From Bacillus mycoides (GTDB lineage Bacteria; Bacillota; Bacilli; Bacillales; Bacillaceae_G), in contig NZ_CP036132.1 in assembly GCF_018742245.1 (NCBI RefSeq), positions 4,893,001-4,957,000 on the forward strand: a stretch of DNA of 64,000 nt. Reading direction: 5' to 3'. Below are positions 45,316-57,293 of the stretch, piece by piece. Both the position numbers and the translations under genes were made by a program. The notes under the pieces are model-generated. The model searched no databases. It was not told where the DNA came from and saw only the letters and a program-made list of their open reading frames with translations. Position 1 is the first letter of the stretch, and each line of letters opens with the position of its first letter.

Positions 45316-45870
45316 AAATTAAAAGTGGAGGCGGCTCGATTAGCTCTGATTGGCTAAGGTTCTCTCGCACAAAAGGTGCTTTTTACCTTGAGTAGCGGAG
45401 GTTCTTAGACACGAAGAGCTAGCCGCTGGAGCTGGATATACCAAAAAGTGGAACCGACTGCTCAGGCCCGGTGACTAAGGTTCTTCCCCACAGAAGATGC
45501 TTTTTATCTTCTCGTGGGGAAGGTTCTTAGACGCAAGGGCCTAGGAGGTGGAACTAGATATCAATTAAAAGCGCAAGCGGCTCGTTCAGAATGGGAGGAG
45601 GTTGGAGCTTCTGACAGAGAGGCGCTCTTTGCCTCGTAGGAAGACGCGAAACCACCGACCATTCTAGCCGCTGGAGCTGGATATACCAAAAAGTGGAACC
45701 GACTGCTCAGGCCCGGTGACTAAGGTTCTTCCCCACAGAAGATGCTTTTTATCTTCTCGTGGGGAAGGTTCTTAGACGCAAGGACCTAGGAGGTGGAACT
45801 AGATATCAATTAAAAGCGCAAGCGGCTCGTTCGGAATCCAAGACACTTCAAGCTCTCGACCCAAATATGA
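45316..45870 (+). repeat. Repeat array between rho and rpmE2
   Basis: At least five repeat units of two related subtypes lie head to tail in this 800-base gene-free region: 45316-45440 (diverged), 45441-45567 (subtype with AAGGTTCTTCCCCAC and GTGGGGAAGG arms), 45568-45685 (main type), 45686-45812 (nearly identical to 45441-45567) and 45813-45870 (truncated). The 45424-45590 stretch is repeated at 45669-45835 with period 245 and one or two differences, a recent duplication. Confidence 0.88.
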
Positions 45871-45933
45871 TTTTCATCTCAAAAAACAAAATTTTTCCCA
45901 TATATTACTCTCTCTAATATTCCCTTAAAAACA

Positions 45934-45970
45934 TAAAAAAACTCGCTTACTACGAAATAAGCGAGTCCCA
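45934..45970 (-). terminator. Terminator of rho
   Basis: ACTCGCTTA (45941-45949) and TAAGCGAGT (45958-45966) pair perfectly, with a T-run following on the minus strand. Confidence 0.9.
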
Positions 45971-45981
45971 ATCTTTTCCCT

Positions 45982-47253
45982 TTACTTAGTGGTTACATAC
46001 CTTTTTGAGTCTGCAACAATATTTTGTAAAAATTCTTCATTTGTCTTTGTTTGACGAAGTTTACGTAAGAAGCCTTCAACAAAGTCTGGTGTATCACGCA
46101 TTGTTTTACGAATACCCCATAACTTGTCTAAATGTTCTTTCGGAATTAATAGGTCTTCTTTACGCGTACCAGAGCGACGAATATCAATCGCTGGGAAGAT
46201 ACGGCGCTCAGCTAGTGAGCGATCTAAGTGAAGTTCCATATTTCCAGTTCCTTTAAACTCCTCGTAAATTACATCATCCATACGAGACCCTGTATCAACA
46301 AGCGCTGTTGCTAAAATCGTTAAGCTACCGCCCTCTTCGATATTACGCGCAGCCCCGAAGAAACGCTTCGGTCTATGAAACGCAGCTGGATCAATACCAC
46401 CTGATAAGGTTCTACCACTTGGTGGAATAACAAGGTTGTAAGCACGCGCTAAACGGGTAATACTATCCATTAAAATGACAACGTCCCTTTTATGTTCTAC
46501 AAGACGCATTGCACGCTCTAATACAAGCTCAGCTACTTTAATATGATTCTCTGGCACTTCATCAAAAGTAGAACTTACAACATCACCTTTAACAGAACGT
46601 TCAATATCTGTTACTTCCTCTGGACGCTCATCAATTAAAAGTACAATTAATTCTGCTTCCGGATGATTTGTTGTGACACTGTGTGCAATTTCTTTTAACA
46701 GACTTGTTTTACCAGCCTTTGGAGGCGCAACAATTAAACCACGTTGTCCAAATCCAACTGGTGCGATTAAATCCATGATGCGTGTCGGTAACTTTTTCGT
46801 TTCCGTCTCCAATTTCATTTGGCGATCTGGGTATAACGGTGTTAATGCAGGGAAATGTACACGCTCTTTTGCTGAGTCTGGATCATCTCCATTTACAGCT
46901 TCAACTTGTAGCAATCCAAAATAGCGCTCATTTTCTTTCGGAGGTCGTACTTTACCAGAAACCTTATCTCCATTACGTAAATCGAAACGACGAATTTGCG
47001 AAGCCGAGATATAAATATCTTCTGAGCTTGGAGAATAATTGATAGGACGTAAGAATCCAAATCCTTCTGATTGAATAATTTCTAATACGCCTTCCATGAA
47101 AAAGAAACCTTCTTTTTCTGCTCGAGCTTTTAAGATAGAGAAGATTAGCTCTTTTTTCGTTAACTTGCTGTAATACGAAATCTTAAATTCCTTCGCAAGC
47201 TCGTATAACTCTTTTAATTTCATGTTTTCTAATGCTGCAATTGACAAATTCAT
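45982..47253 (-). CDS. rho: Transcription termination factor Rho
   Basis: Rho (423 residues) is the hexameric RNA helicase that ends transcription. The RNA-binding cold-shock-like domain (about 45-125), P-loop [11 protein letters not shown] (about 170s), Walker [11 protein letters not shown] and Q-loop/R-loop regions are intact. It lies between glpX and rpmE2, the B. subtilis order. Confidence 0.96.
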   Translation of the reverse strand: MNLSIAALENMKLKELYELAKEFKISYYSKLTKKELIFSILKARAEKEGFFFMEGVLEIIQSEGFGFLRPINYSPSSEDIYISASQIRRFDLRNGDKVSGKVRPPKENERYFGLLQVEAVNGDDPDSAKERVHFPALTPLYPDRQMKLETETKKLPTRIMDLIAPVGFGQRGLIVAPPKAGKTSLLKEIAHSVTTNHPEAELIVLLIDERPEEVTDIERSVKGDVVSSTFDEVPENHIKVAELVLERAMRLVEHKRDVVILMDSITRLARAYNLVIPPSGRTLSGGIDPAAFHRPKRFFGAARNIEEGGSLTILATALVDTGSRMDDVIYEEFKGTGNMELHLDRSLAERRIFPAIDIRRSGTRKEDLLIPKEHLDKLWGIRKTMRDTPDFVEGFLRKLRQTKTNEEFLQNIVADSKRYVTTK

Positions 47254-47414
47254 TCAGACACCACACTTTAACGTTTTTCTCTTTTCACATGGGTAAAGGG
47301 GAAAAATACGGAAGGCAAATAAATAATAATGAAAGGCAATAAGTTCAAGTAGGGTAATATTCACTATTGTAACCCTTTTATCTAGTTTTAATCAATACGT
47401 TGAAACACAAATAC

Positions 47415-47450
47415 AAGAAGCGAAGACAAGAAAATTTATCTTCGCTTTTC
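47415..47450 (-). terminator. Hairpin between glpX repeats and rho
   Basis: GAAGCGAAGA and TCTTCGCTT arms pair around an AT-rich loop. It could be the glpX terminator or part of the rho leader; T-runs are only moderate. Confidence 0.45.
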
Positions 47451-47513
47451 ATATTTCTTTCTTTTTTCTACTCGCCTGATTTTAAGGCAGAATAGATAAG
47501 GCATTTTTTCTTT

Positions 47514-47759
47514 TATTTAATCCAGCTTCAGCGGCTAGAATGGTCGGTGGCTTCACTTCTTCCTACGAGGCAAAAAACGCCTCTATGTCTGAAGCTCCAT
47601 CCCCCTCCCATTCTGAACGAGCCGCTTGCACTTTTTATTTAATCCAGCTTCAGCAGCTAGAATGATCGGTGGCTTCACTTCTTCCTACGAGGCAAAAAAC
47701 GCCTCTACGTCTGAAGCTCCATCCCCCTCCCATTCTGAACGAGCCGCTTGCACTTTTTA
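47514..47759 (-). repeat. Two near-identical tandem repeats after glpX
   Basis: Units at 47514-47635 and 47636-47757 are 122 bases each and differ at only a handful of positions. They read on the minus strand and the second starts with the TAA stop of glpX. Confidence 0.9.
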
Positions 47760-48722
47760 TTTAATAACCAAATTCGGTTTTTTATTTAAGCTATGGCGGC
47801 CGTCTACGAAGCGTACTGTGCCTGATTTCGCACGCATAACAAGGGATTGTGTTGTCCCAACGCTACCTTTAAATTGAACGCCTCGTAATAGTTCTCCGTC
47901 TGTTACACCTGTTGCTGCAAAGATTGCATCGTCACCTTTTACTAAGTCTTCCATACGAAGGATACGATTGATATCTTCAATGCCCATTTTTTTACAACGT
48001 GCTAATTCAGCTTCGTTTTGAGGTAAGAGCTTCCCGTGAATTTCTCCACCTAAGCATTTTAATGCAACCGCAGCTAATACACCTTCAGGTGCTCCACCAG
48101 AACCGAATAGAATATCTACACCAGTACGGTCAAATGCTGTATTGATTGCTCCAGCTACATCTCCATCGTTAATTAATTTAATACGAGCACCAGCTTTACG
48201 AATTTCTTCGATAATTGCTTGATGACGTGGACGGTTTAAAACTGTCGCTACAACATCTTCGATATCTTTATTTTTCGCTTTCGCAACTGCACGTAAGTTG
48301 TCGATAATAGGTGCGTCAATATCAACTGCACCAACCGCTTCTGGACCAACCGCTATTTTATCCATGTACATGTCAGGAGCATGTAACAAATTGCCGTGAT
48401 CTGCAATTGCAATAACAGCAAGCGCATTCCAGCCGCCAGCCGCTACGATATTTGTCCCTTCTAAAGGATCAACTGCAACGTCTACGCGTGGTCCATATCC
48501 TGTACCCAATTTCTCTCCGATATATAGCATTGGCGCTTCATCCATTTCACCTTCGCCAATTACAACTGTACCTTTCATCGGAATTGTATCAAATACATCA
48601 CGCATAGCTGATGTTGCTGCACCATCTGCCTCATCTTTTTTTCCGCGCCCCATCCAACGCGCTGATGATAATGCTGCAGCCTCTGTTACACGTACTAACT
48701 CCATAGATAAACTTCTTTCCAC
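47757..48722 (-). CDS. glpX: Class II fructose-1,6-bisphosphatase
   Basis: GlpX (321 residues) dephosphorylates fructose 1,6-bisphosphate in gluconeogenesis. The metal-site segments [26 protein letters not shown] and [11 protein letters not shown] are intact, and [12 protein letters not shown] is typical. It corresponds to B. subtilis ywjI, downstream of murZ. The first residues could alternatively start at Met7. Confidence 0.94.
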   Translation of the reverse strand: MERSLSMELVRVTEAAALSSARWMGRGKKDEADGAATSAMRDVFDTIPMKGTVVIGEGEMDEAPMLYIGEKLGTGYGPRVDVAVDPLEGTNIVAAGGWNALAVIAIADHGNLLHAPDMYMDKIAVGPEAVGAVDIDAPIIDNLRAVAKAKNKDIEDVVATVLNRPRHQAIIEEIRKAGARIKLINDGDVAGAINTAFDRTGVDILFGSGGAPEGVLAAVALKCLGGEIHGKLLPQNEAELARCKKMGIEDINRILRMEDLVKGDDAIFAATGVTDGELLRGVQFKGSVGTTQSLVMRAKSGTVRFVDGRHSLNKKPNLVIK

Positions 48723-48780
48723 AATAATCCCTCTCCTTTAAGTCTTTATATTTCTGCCGTATTTTGTGAACCGTGTTTTT

Positions 48781-48909
48781 CTATAAAGTGCACTTCCGTT
48801 AGTAGTGATTCTTCGCTCCCCATTAACGGAAGTATCACCACCTTATCCCGATTGGTGAGGGCTAATAATCGGCATGGGATATCCCATACTGATTAAAGTT
48901 TCACTTTAT
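48781..48909 (-). repeat. Diverged bcr1-like repeat after the second murA
   Basis: The right part (48848-48909) matches the full bcr1 at 55249-55407 (CCGATTGGTGAGGGCTAATAA and TTAAAGTTTCACTTTAT). The left part has its own stem (CTTCCGTTA / TAACGGAAG) in place of the usual one. The murA stop codon is inside the terminal ATAAA. Confidence 0.7.
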
Positions 48910-50195
48910 GCATTCTTCATTTCTTCAATTTCTTGCTTTGTCATTTGTTCTCGCCAAATGTTTGCACCAAGCCCTTTAAGCTTGTCTACTATATTTTCGT
49001 AACCTCGATCAATATGATCAAGTCCCGTTACTTCTGTAATGCCATCTGCCATTAAACCCGCAATAACAAGGGACGCACCAGCTCGTAAGTCACTCGCTTT
49101 CACCTTCGCACCTTGCAATAAAACAGGTCCAGTCACAATCGCTGAACGGCCTTCTACTTTAATCTGTGCGTTCATACGGCGCAATTCATCAATATGCTTG
49201 AAACGTGCGCTGTAAATTGTATCAGTTACAACTCCTGTTCCATGCGCTTTTGTTAAAAGCGTTGTAAACGGCTGTTGTAAATCTGTCGGAAACCCTGGAT
49301 ATACAAGCGTTTTTACATCAACTACTTTTAACTTTCTATTGCCGTTCACTGTAATTTGATCATCGTTCGTTTCAACTTGAACACCAGCTTCCCTTAGCTT
49401 CGCAGTAACGGATTCTAAATGCTGAGGAATAACATTATCAACTGTTACTTCTCCTCCTGACGCTGCTCCTAAAATCATATACGTACCAGCTTCAATACGA
49501 TCTGGAATGATAGTGTGGTGACAACCATGTAAAGAATCCACACCATCAATTCGGATTACGTCTGTACCAGCACCTTTAATACGTGCTCCCATACTCGTTA
49601 ACAATGTGGCTACATCAATAATCTCTGGTTCTTTCGCTGCATTTTCAATAACAGTTCTACCTTTCGCTCGTACAGCCGCTAGCATAATATTAATCGTAGC
49701 TCCTACACTAACAACATCTAAATAAATACGCGCTCCACGTAGTTCATCTGCTCTTAAATAAATGGCACCTTGTTCATTTGTAACATGTGCCCCTAACGCT
49801 TCAAACCCTTTAATATGCTGATCAATCGGTCGTGGCCCTAAATGACATCCACCTGGAAGCCCAATAACAGCTTTTTTAAAACGGCCAAGCATTGCACCCA
49901 TTAAATAATAAGAGGCGCGCAATTTTTTCACTTTTCCATTTGGTAAAGGCATCGCAACCATGTTAGAAGGATCGACTACCATCTCTTCTTCCTGCCCATA
50001 AGTTACTTTCCCTCCAATTTCCTCTAGTAAGTCTCCTAACATTTTCACGTCCGAAATATTAGGAACGCCACCGATAGTTACTGGAGTATCTGCTAAAATT
50101 GTCGCTGGAATTAGTGCAACCGCACTGTTCTTTGCACCACTCACGCGAATTGTTCCATTTAAAGCTCTTCCGCCTTCAATTAGCAACTTTTCCAT
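48906..50195 (-). CDS. murA: UDP-N-acetylglucosamine 1-carboxyvinyltransferase (MurAB/MurZ type)
   Basis: This 429-residue second MurA keeps Lys22-Asn23 and the catalytic Cys117 in [11 protein letters not shown], so it is expected to be active and fosfomycin-sensitive. The neighbours glpX, rho and fbaA match the B. subtilis murZ locus. In Gram-positives the second enzyme is a backup. Its stop codon lies in the terminal repeat of a bcr1-like element. Confidence 0.94.
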   Translation of the reverse strand: MEKLLIEGGRALNGTIRVSGAKNSAVALIPATILADTPVTIGGVPNISDVKMLGDLLEEIGGKVTYGQEEEMVVDPSNMVAMPLPNGKVKKLRASYYLMGAMLGRFKKAVIGLPGGCHLGPRPIDQHIKGFEALGAHVTNEQGAIYLRADELRGARIYLDVVSVGATINIMLAAVRAKGRTVIENAAKEPEIIDVATLLTSMGARIKGAGTDVIRIDGVDSLHGCHHTIIPDRIEAGTYMILGAASGGEVTVDNVIPQHLESVTAKLREAGVQVETNDDQITVNGNRKLKVVDVKTLVYPGFPTDLQQPFTTLLTKAHGTGVVTDTIYSARFKHIDELRRMNAQIKVEGRSAIVTGPVLLQGAKVKASDLRAGASLVIAGLMADGITEVTGLDHIDRGYENIVDKLKGLGANIWREQMTKQEIEEMKNA

Positions 50196-50489
50196 ATTGA
50201 GCTCCCTTCTTGTGAATGTATTTATCTTCTACTTCTTTATAAGAAGTAGAAGATTCCCCCTTAAGAATCTCAATCACTCTTTCCATCCAAACTCAATAAA
50301 TAGAAAACCATCACCTGTAGCTCCCCTGCTGTACAAATAGATGAAGATTAACTATTCATCGAATCAAATTCCTCAATTCAGATACTTACCACATTTATTA
50401 ATAGGACTATGCACATTATTTTCTATATTTGCAAACTAAAAATTCACTTTATAAAATCTTTAGACTTGTTCACGCTTTCATTATACAAC

Positions 50490-50530
50490 GAAAGGAAACC
50501 GTCTAAAAGACTAGACGGTTTCCAAAACGG
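50490..50530 (-). terminator. Terminator of fbaA
   Basis: GGAAACCGTCTA (50494-50505) pairs with TAGACGGTTTCC (50512-50523). The rest of the 345-base spacer down to the second murA has no other feature I can support. Confidence 0.9.
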
Positions 50531-50540
50531 AATTTTATTC

Positions 50541-51398
50541 TTACGCTTTACCGTTAGAACCGAACTCACGCATTTTACCAGCAACAGTTGCTTTAATAGC
50601 GTCGCGGCCAGGTCCAATATATTTACGAGGATCGTAAACTTCTTGGTCTTTGCTTAATGCTTCACGAACAGCTTTTGTAAACTCAATTTGGTTCTCAGTG
50701 TTTACGTTAATTTTTGAAGTACCTAAAGAAATAGCTTTTACGATATCAGCAGTTGGGATACCAGTACCACCGTGTAATACTAAAGGTACGCCAGTGAAGT
50801 CACGAACTTGTTCCATTTCAGCGAATCCTAAGTTAGGCTCACCTTTGTAAGGACCGTGTACAGAACCTAAAGCTGGAGCTAGGCAATCGATACCTGTTGC
50901 TTCAACAAGGTGCTTACACTCTGCTGGATCAGCATAAATTACGCCTTCAGCGATGATGTCGTCTTCTTGTCCGCCAACTGTTCCAAGCTCAGCTTCAACA
51001 GATACGTTACGAGCGTGTGCGTATTCTACCACTTTTTTAGTAGTTTCAACGTTTTCTTCGAATGGGTGGTGAGAAGCGTCGATCATTACAGATGTGAAAC
51101 CTGCATCGATTGCTTCTTTACATTTTTCGAAGCTTGAACCATGGTCAAGGTGAATCGCTACAGGAACAGAAATGTTCATTTCTTCGATTAAAGCTTTAAC
51201 CATAGCTACAACTGTTTTGAAACCAGTCATATGACGAGCTGCACCCTCAGATACACCTAGGATTACAGGAGATTTTTCTTCTTCCGCAGCAGCTAAGATA
51301 GCTTGAGTCCACTCTAAGTTGTTCATGTTGAATTGACCAACTGCGTATTTTCCTTCTAGTGCTGTGTTTAGCATTTCTTTCATAGAAACTAAAGGCAT
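50541..51398 (-). CDS. fbaA: Class II fructose-bisphosphate aldolase
   Basis: FbaA (285 residues) is the zinc-dependent glycolytic aldolase. Zinc-binding HLDHG and the LHGGTGIP segment are intact, as is [15 protein letters not shown]. It is preceded by spo0F. Confidence 0.96.
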   Translation of the reverse strand: MPLVSMKEMLNTALEGKYAVGQFNMNNLEWTQAILAAAEEEKSPVILGVSEGAARHMTGFKTVVAMVKALIEEMNISVPVAIHLDHGSSFEKCKEAIDAGFTSVMIDASHHPFEENVETTKKVVEYAHARNVSVEAELGTVGGQEDDIIAEGVIYADPAECKHLVEATGIDCLAPALGSVHGPYKGEPNLGFAEMEQVRDFTGVPLVLHGGTGIPTADIVKAISLGTSKINVNTENQIEFTKAVREALSKDQEVYDPRKYIGPGRDAIKATVAGKMREFGSNGKA

Positions 51399-51609
51399 GG
51401 TGAATCCTCCTAAAAAACGTTTTTTGTATCCGATAAATTCTTATCGCTGGTAGTATGACCAGAATAAGGTAAAATATGTATATTTACATACCGGACTTCT
51501 TTCTACACTCAATAGGATAACAACTTGTACTCAAAAACTCAACTGTATTCACCTGCTCAATAGCCCATGTAAACGCTTTTTTCCATATTTTTTATAAAAA
51601 ATTCATTTT

Positions 51610-51978
51610 TTAAGCCTCTACAGCAAGCTGATCTCTCACTGCTTGACGAATCTCATCAATATCAAACGGTTTAGCAAAGTGCATTAAAGCTCCTAAATCT
51701 TTCGCTTCTTGAATCATATCTAGTTCTCCATAAGCAGTCATTAAAATCACTTTAATACTCTCATCAATTTCTTTTACATGTTTTAAAATCTCTATACCAT
51801 CCATACCTGGGATTTTCATATCTAAGACTACTAAATCTGGATTATCTTTTTTCACGATATCTAAAGCTTGAAATCCATTCGCTGCTTGGAACGTCTGATA
51901 ACCTTCTTTTTGGAACACTTCATGCAATAAAACACGAATGCCATATTGATCATCAACGATTAAAATTTTCCCTTCCAT
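51610..51978 (-). CDS. spo0F: Sporulation response regulator Spo0F
   Basis: Spo0F (122 residues) relays phosphate from sporulation kinases to Spo0B in the phosphorelay. It is a lone receiver domain with acidic pocket Asp9-Asp10, the phosphorylated Asp53 in [12 protein letters not shown], a threonine in LMTAYGE and a lysine in HFAKPFD. The ATG at 51978 is chosen; an upstream TTG would add three residues. It is divergent from ywjG. SigH and Spo0A control is known in B. subtilis but was not resolved here. Confidence 0.95.
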   Translation of the reverse strand: MEGKILIVDDQYGIRVLLHEVFQKEGYQTFQAANGFQALDIVKKDNPDLVVLDMKIPGMDGIEILKHVKEIDESIKVILMTAYGELDMIQEAKDLGALMHFAKPFDIDEIRQAVRDQLAVEA

Positions 51979-52180
51979 AACTCCCAACCTTTCTGTGTAA
52001 GTACAAGATTTAAAGCTTCTTATATCTTATCGGTTTATTTTCGCTACTCTTTGCCAAATCCCTTCCTATTCTTTCTTATTTTACCGTTTCCTATTTTGTT
52101 ATGCCACCCTACTATTTCCCCTTTCCAAAAAAAATAAGCTATAATGAGAACCAGCTAACACGAAAGAAAGGAGCAACAAC

Positions 52181-52705
52181 ATGTTAAAAATTTTTTCGAC
52201 TCAATTAAGTGGATATTTCTCCAAAATTTCTCAAAAAGAGGAAATGAATATAGAAGATAGCGCTCGTCTACTTGCCCAGGCATTAGTTGGCGACGGCTTC
52301 ATTTACTTGCATGGTACAAACGAAATGGAGGGTATTGTTTCAGAAGCATTATTTGGCGCCGAACCAATGAAACAAGCAAAATGTTTAATAGAAAACGGTG
52401 AACTGGCGGCAGTGACTTCTGCGGACCGCGTACTTCTTATTAGTCGTTTTTCGACAGATGAAGAAATTATAAACACCGCGAAAAAACTTCATGAAGGAGG
52501 CCAATCTATCGTTGGAATCTCGGCTATTCAAGAAGGTGCTGAATCACTGGAACAATATACAGATGTACATATTGATACAAAGCTGTTAAAAGGTCTTATT
52601 CCAGATGATGAAGGTAACCGCTACGGGTTCCCAAGTTTAATTATAGCCTTATTTGCTTATCACGGATTGAAATTTACAATTGATGAAATGTTAAACGAAT
52701 ATTAA
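52181..52705 (+). CDS. ywjG: DUF2529 protein YwjG
   Basis: A 174-residue cytoplasmic protein of the YwjG family (DUF2529), with a Rossmann-like sugar-isomerase-type layout (GDGFIYLHGTNEMEG, RVLLISRFSTDEEI). It lies between pyrG and spo0F in Bacillus. The function is unknown. Confidence 0.86.
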   Translation: MLKIFSTQLSGYFSKISQKEEMNIEDSARLLAQALVGDGFIYLHGTNEMEGIVSEALFGAEPMKQAKCLIENGELAAVTSADRVLLISRFSTDEEIINTAKKLHEGGQSIVGISAIQEGAESLEQYTDVHIDTKLLKGLIPDDEGNRYGFPSLIIALFAYHGLKFTIDEMLNEY

Positions 52706-52736
52706 AAAAAGCGCCCTATTTCAGGCGCTTTTTTTA
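52704..52736. terminator. Shared terminator of ywjG and pyrG
   Basis: AAAAGCGCC and GGCGCTTTT pair around CTATTTCA with T-runs on both strands, between convergent genes. Confidence 0.9.
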
Positions 52737-54377
<1,641 letters not shown>

Positions 54378-54381
54378 TCAC

Positions 54382-54398
54382 CGTTGCAAAGCGCAACG
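54382..54398 (-). promoter_or_regulatory. Small hairpin in the pyrG leader
   Basis: CGTTGC and GCAACG pair around a 5-base loop, 40 bases before pyrG and after the attenuator. It may only be structural. Confidence 0.35.
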
Positions 54399-54439
54399 TA
54401 TGTAGATAACACTGTATCTATCTTATTGTTAGGCTCTTT

Positions 54440-54516
54440 TTATTTTCTAAACAAAAAACAAAAAAGAAAATTGCTCCCCTCATCACATAAAGTAATAAGT
54501 AGGGAGCAATTTTCTT
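54440..54516 (-). terminator. pyrG attenuator terminator
   Basis: On the minus strand AAGAAAATTGCTCCC (54516-54502) pairs with GGGAGCAATTTTCTT (54478-54464), followed by a T-rich run. The 5-prime arm contains GCTCCCT, the stretch that extra G residues at the transcript start can pair with, preventing termination. Confidence 0.88.
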
Positions 54517-54556
54517 TTATATTTACACTTTAAAAGTATTATCGTCTTTTTTTAAA

Positions 54557-54598
54557 GAGCCCAAAAATGATTCTACATGGACGATAATGAAAAGTCAA
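54557..54598 (-). promoter_or_regulatory. pyrG promoter with GGGCTC start
   Basis: TTGACT (54598-54593), 17 bases, TAGAAT (54575-54570), then seven bases before the transcript start GGGCTC (54562-54557). The promoter begins three bases after the rpoE stop. This matches the B. subtilis reiterative-transcription promoter. Confidence 0.88.
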
Positions 54599-54601
54599 GA
54601 A

Positions 54602-55129
54602 CTACCGCTCTTCCTCTTCTTCTTCTTCAGTTTCATCGTACTCAAGTTCTTCTTCTGCGAAGTCTTCATCATCTTCTTCTAAATCGTCAAGATCATCATC
54701 TTCATCATCTGCGTCTTCTTCTTCAAGAACCTTGTCCAAATCTTCTACATCTTCTACATCTTCTTCTGCATCTTCTACATCATCATCTTCTTCAATGTAG
54801 TCGTCAAAACCGTCCTCTTCAACTTTGCGTTTCTTCTTCGGTTTTGGCTGAGGCAGAATCTCTTCATCAATTTGCTCATATGGGTACCAGCTACGTAGCC
54901 CCCAACGATTTTCGCCTAAATTAATGAAACGTCCATCGATGTTTAAATCTGTATAAAATTGTGCGAGTTTCGCATTAACTTGTTCTTGAGATAGTCCCAG
55001 CACTTGAGCGATTTCTTGAACCAACTCGTTGAATGTCGTTGCTTGTCTTTTATCCCCTAAAACGCTATGTACAACTTCAATCATTGAACATTCTTTTAGC
55101 TCTTCTGGTGAATATTGCTTAAAATTCAC
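54602..55129 (-). CDS. rpoE: RNA polymerase delta subunit
   Basis: RpoE (175 residues) is the delta subunit that aids transcript release and sensitivity to initiating NTP. A folded HARE-HTH domain (1 to about 90) is followed by an extremely acidic tail with long Asp/Glu runs (about 100-175). It precedes pyrG, the conserved pairing. Confidence 0.95.
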   Translation of the reverse strand: MNFKQYSPEELKECSMIEVVHSVLGDKRQATTFNELVQEIAQVLGLSQEQVNAKLAQFYTDLNIDGRFINLGENRWGLRSWYPYEQIDEEILPQPKPKKKRKVEEDGFDDYIEEDDDVEDAEEDVEDVEDLDKVLEEEDADDEDDDLDDLEEDDEDFAEEELEYDETEEEEEEER

Positions 55130-55248
55130 TTATGCGGCACTTCCTTTCTTCAAATATAACCTTATATACAACGGTCTGCTTAAAAAAATCCATACTATTC
55201 ATTATAAACAAAAGTCGCACAAATATGCTACAAAAAAAACGGGAAACT

Positions 55249-55407
55249 TTTATCCCGCTATTTGCGGGCAATAAAACTCCCACCTCAAAATTCGGATGGA
55301 GCAAAGAAGTTAGGTGGGAGCCCTGCTGCCCGTGAACACCCGATTGGTGAGGGCTAATAATCAGTGGGGGATGAACACAACCCCCACTGATTAAAGTTTC
55401 ACTTTAT
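55249..55407. repeat. bcr1 repeat element, full copy
   Basis: About 149 bases lie between TTTAT at 55249-55253 and TTTAT at 55403-55407. The inside contains palindromes: CCCGCTATTTGCGGG, CTCCCACCT with AGGTGGGAG, and CCCCCACTGATTA with TAATCAGTGGGGG, and the end TTAAAGTTTCAC. This matches the known mobile bcr1 repeat of the B. cereus group and its TTTAT target duplication. Confidence 0.85.
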
Positions 55408-55437
55408 ATGGTAATAAAATTATAATTTGTCTATTCC

Positions 55438-56067
55438 TTATTTCGGAAGCATGTGCGCCCCTTGCATTACATACCTAATTTGCATTTCAGTATATTCTTC
55501 GAGCGTATACAGTTTTTGCAGTGCCCAGCGTCTAAATCCCCACATTTGTCCTTGTATGAAAATATTATGTGCAAGAAGCTGTATTTCCTTTTTATTTAGT
55601 GTAAATGTCCCATTTTCCGTACACTGCTCTAAAATATTCTCAAACATCCCGACCATTTGAAACTCTTTTTCTAATACATATGGGAGTGATTCTTTCGGTA
55701 AAAAACGTACCTCTTGATACATAATTAATACTTCTTCTTGCAATTCATCCATCACTTTAAAGTAATTCGTTATCGCTATCTTTAAGCTTTCTATACTTCC
55801 CTTCTCTGTACACACTACTTCCTCTAACCGCTCTTTTACATGTTCATAAATACTATCACAAACTAAATATAATACATCATCTTTTGTGCGAATGTATTCA
55901 TAAAGTGTTCCGATACTAAATCCAGCCGCTTTCGCAATTTCTCTCGTTGTTGTACGCGGGAATCCTTTTTGCTTAAAAAGCTGCACTGCACCTTTAATCA
56001 TTTGTTCACGCCTTAACGCAACTAATTTTTCATCTTTCACTGACGCATGTACATTATGTTTAACCAT
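55438..56067 (-). CDS. TetR/AcrR family regulator
   Basis: A 209-residue repressor-type protein. The N-terminal helix-turn-helix reads TTTREIAKAAGFSIGTLYEY (residues about 40-59), followed by a ligand-binding helical domain with hydrophobic residues. It lies 60 bases downstream of the acyl-CoA dehydrogenase genes, past a terminator. A role in fatty-acid gene control is likely from context, not proven. Confidence 0.88.
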   Translation of the reverse strand: MVKHNVHASVKDEKLVALRREQMIKGAVQLFKQKGFPRTTTREIAKAAGFSIGTLYEYIRTKDDVLYLVCDSIYEHVKERLEEVVCTEKGSIESLKIAITNYFKVMDELQEEVLIMYQEVRFLPKESLPYVLEKEFQMVGMFENILEQCTENGTFTLNKKEIQLLAHNIFIQGQMWGFRRWALQKLYTLEEYTEMQIRYVMQGAHMLPK

Positions 56068-56097
56068 CCCTTCACCTCTCTCTATTATTTTTGGAAG

Positions 56098-56128
56098 TAA
56101 AAAGCGTAGGAAAATACCTACGCTTTCG
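56098..56128 (-). terminator. Terminator of the beta-oxidation operon
   Basis: AAAGCGTAGG (56101-56110) and CCTACGCTTT (56117-56126) pair with T-run on the minus strand, between the last dehydrogenase gene and the TetR gene. Confidence 0.85.
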
Positions 56129-56131
56129 TTC

Positions 56132-57271
56132 CTACTTCGTTAACATACGAGAAATTACAAGCCTTTGAATCTCTTGTGTTCCCTCATATATTTGTGTAAT
56201 CTTTGCATCGCGCATATAACGCTCTACTGGATAATCTTTCGTATAACCATAACCACCAAATACTTGTACTGCTTCAGTCGTTACCTTCATCGCTGTATCA
56301 CCTGCAAATACTTTTGACATCGCTGACTCTTTCCCGTACGGAAGCCCTTCAGATTCAAGCCAAGCCGCTTGATATGTTAAAAGACGCGCTGCCTCTACAT
56401 CAGTTGCCATATCTGCAAGTTTAAAGCCAATTCCTTGTTGCGCCGCAATTGGCTTCCCAAACTGATGACGTTCTCTTGCATATTCTACAGAAGCATCTAA
56501 AGCGGATTGTGCAATCCCGACCGCTTGCGCCGCAATACCATTACGGCCGCCATCTAACGTTTGCATCGCAACTTTAAATCCTTGGCCCTCTTCCCCTAGC
56601 AGATTCCTTGCAGGAATACGGCAATCTTCAAACATAATTTCAGTCGTTGGAGAAGAGCGAATTCCTAACTTGCTTTCCTTCTTCCCAACCGAAAATCCTA
56701 GCGTATCACTCTCCACAATAAATGCACTCGTGCCGCGCTGCTTCGAATCAGGATCTGTTAATGCAAAAACAACATAAATATCAGCAATGCCGCCATTTGT
56801 AATAAAGATTTTCGAACCATTTAAAATGTAATGGTCTCCATCTCGTTTTGCAGTCGTCCTCATTCCGCCAGCATCTGATCCAGAGCTTGGTTCTGTTAAG
56901 CCATATGCACCAATTTTCTTCCCTTCAGCCATTGGGCGCAAAAACTTTTGTTTTTGCTCTTCCGTTCCAAATTTAAAAATTGGCCATCCAGCAAGTGAAG
57001 TATGCGCAGACAACGTTACACCTGTAGAAGCACAGACGCGGGATAATTCTTCAACAGCAATTACATACGCCAAGTAATCGCTTCCAATTCCGCCGTATTC
57101 TTCAGGCCACGGAATACCGGTCAAACCAAGCTCTGCCATTTGATCGAATAAAGCTCGATCAAATCGCTCTTCCTCATCACGCTCTGCTGCTGTCGGTGCT
57201 ACTTCATTCCTTGCAAAATCCCGAACCATTTTCCTTATCATTTCATGTTCTTCTGATAATTTAAAATGCAT
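56132..57271 (-). CDS. acdA: Acyl-CoA dehydrogenase (distal)
   Basis: A 379-residue FAD enzyme that inserts the alpha-beta double bond in acyl-CoA. The FAD-binding [13 protein letters not shown] and FITNGG motifs and the C-terminal catalytic glutamate in [13 protein letters not shown] are present. It shares strong similarity with the next upstream gene, 22 bases away. Chain-length specificity is unknown. Confidence 0.93.
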   Translation of the reverse strand: MHFKLSEEHEMIRKMVRDFARNEVAPTAAERDEEERFDRALFDQMAELGLTGIPWPEEYGGIGSDYLAYVIAVEELSRVCASTGVTLSAHTSLAGWPIFKFGTEEQKQKFLRPMAEGKKIGAYGLTEPSSGSDAGGMRTTAKRDGDHYILNGSKIFITNGGIADIYVVFALTDPDSKQRGTSAFIVESDTLGFSVGKKESKLGIRSSPTTEIMFEDCRIPARNLLGEEGQGFKVAMQTLDGGRNGIAAQAVGIAQSALDASVEYARERHQFGKPIAAQQGIGFKLADMATDVEAARLLTYQAAWLESEGLPYGKESAMSKVFAGDTAMKVTTEAVQVFGGYGYTKDYPVERYMRDAKITQIYEGTQEIQRLVISRMLTK

Positions 57272-57293
57272 TCCCGTCTCCCCCTCTGCCTTT

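Noticed and set aside
51555..51580. cre-like sequence TGTAAACGCTTTTT between fbaA and spo0F
   Set aside because: The outer CA is missing and distance to either start is long.
54577..54924. Plus-strand Leu/His-rich frame
   Set aside because: Antisense of the Asp/Glu-rich tail of rpoE.
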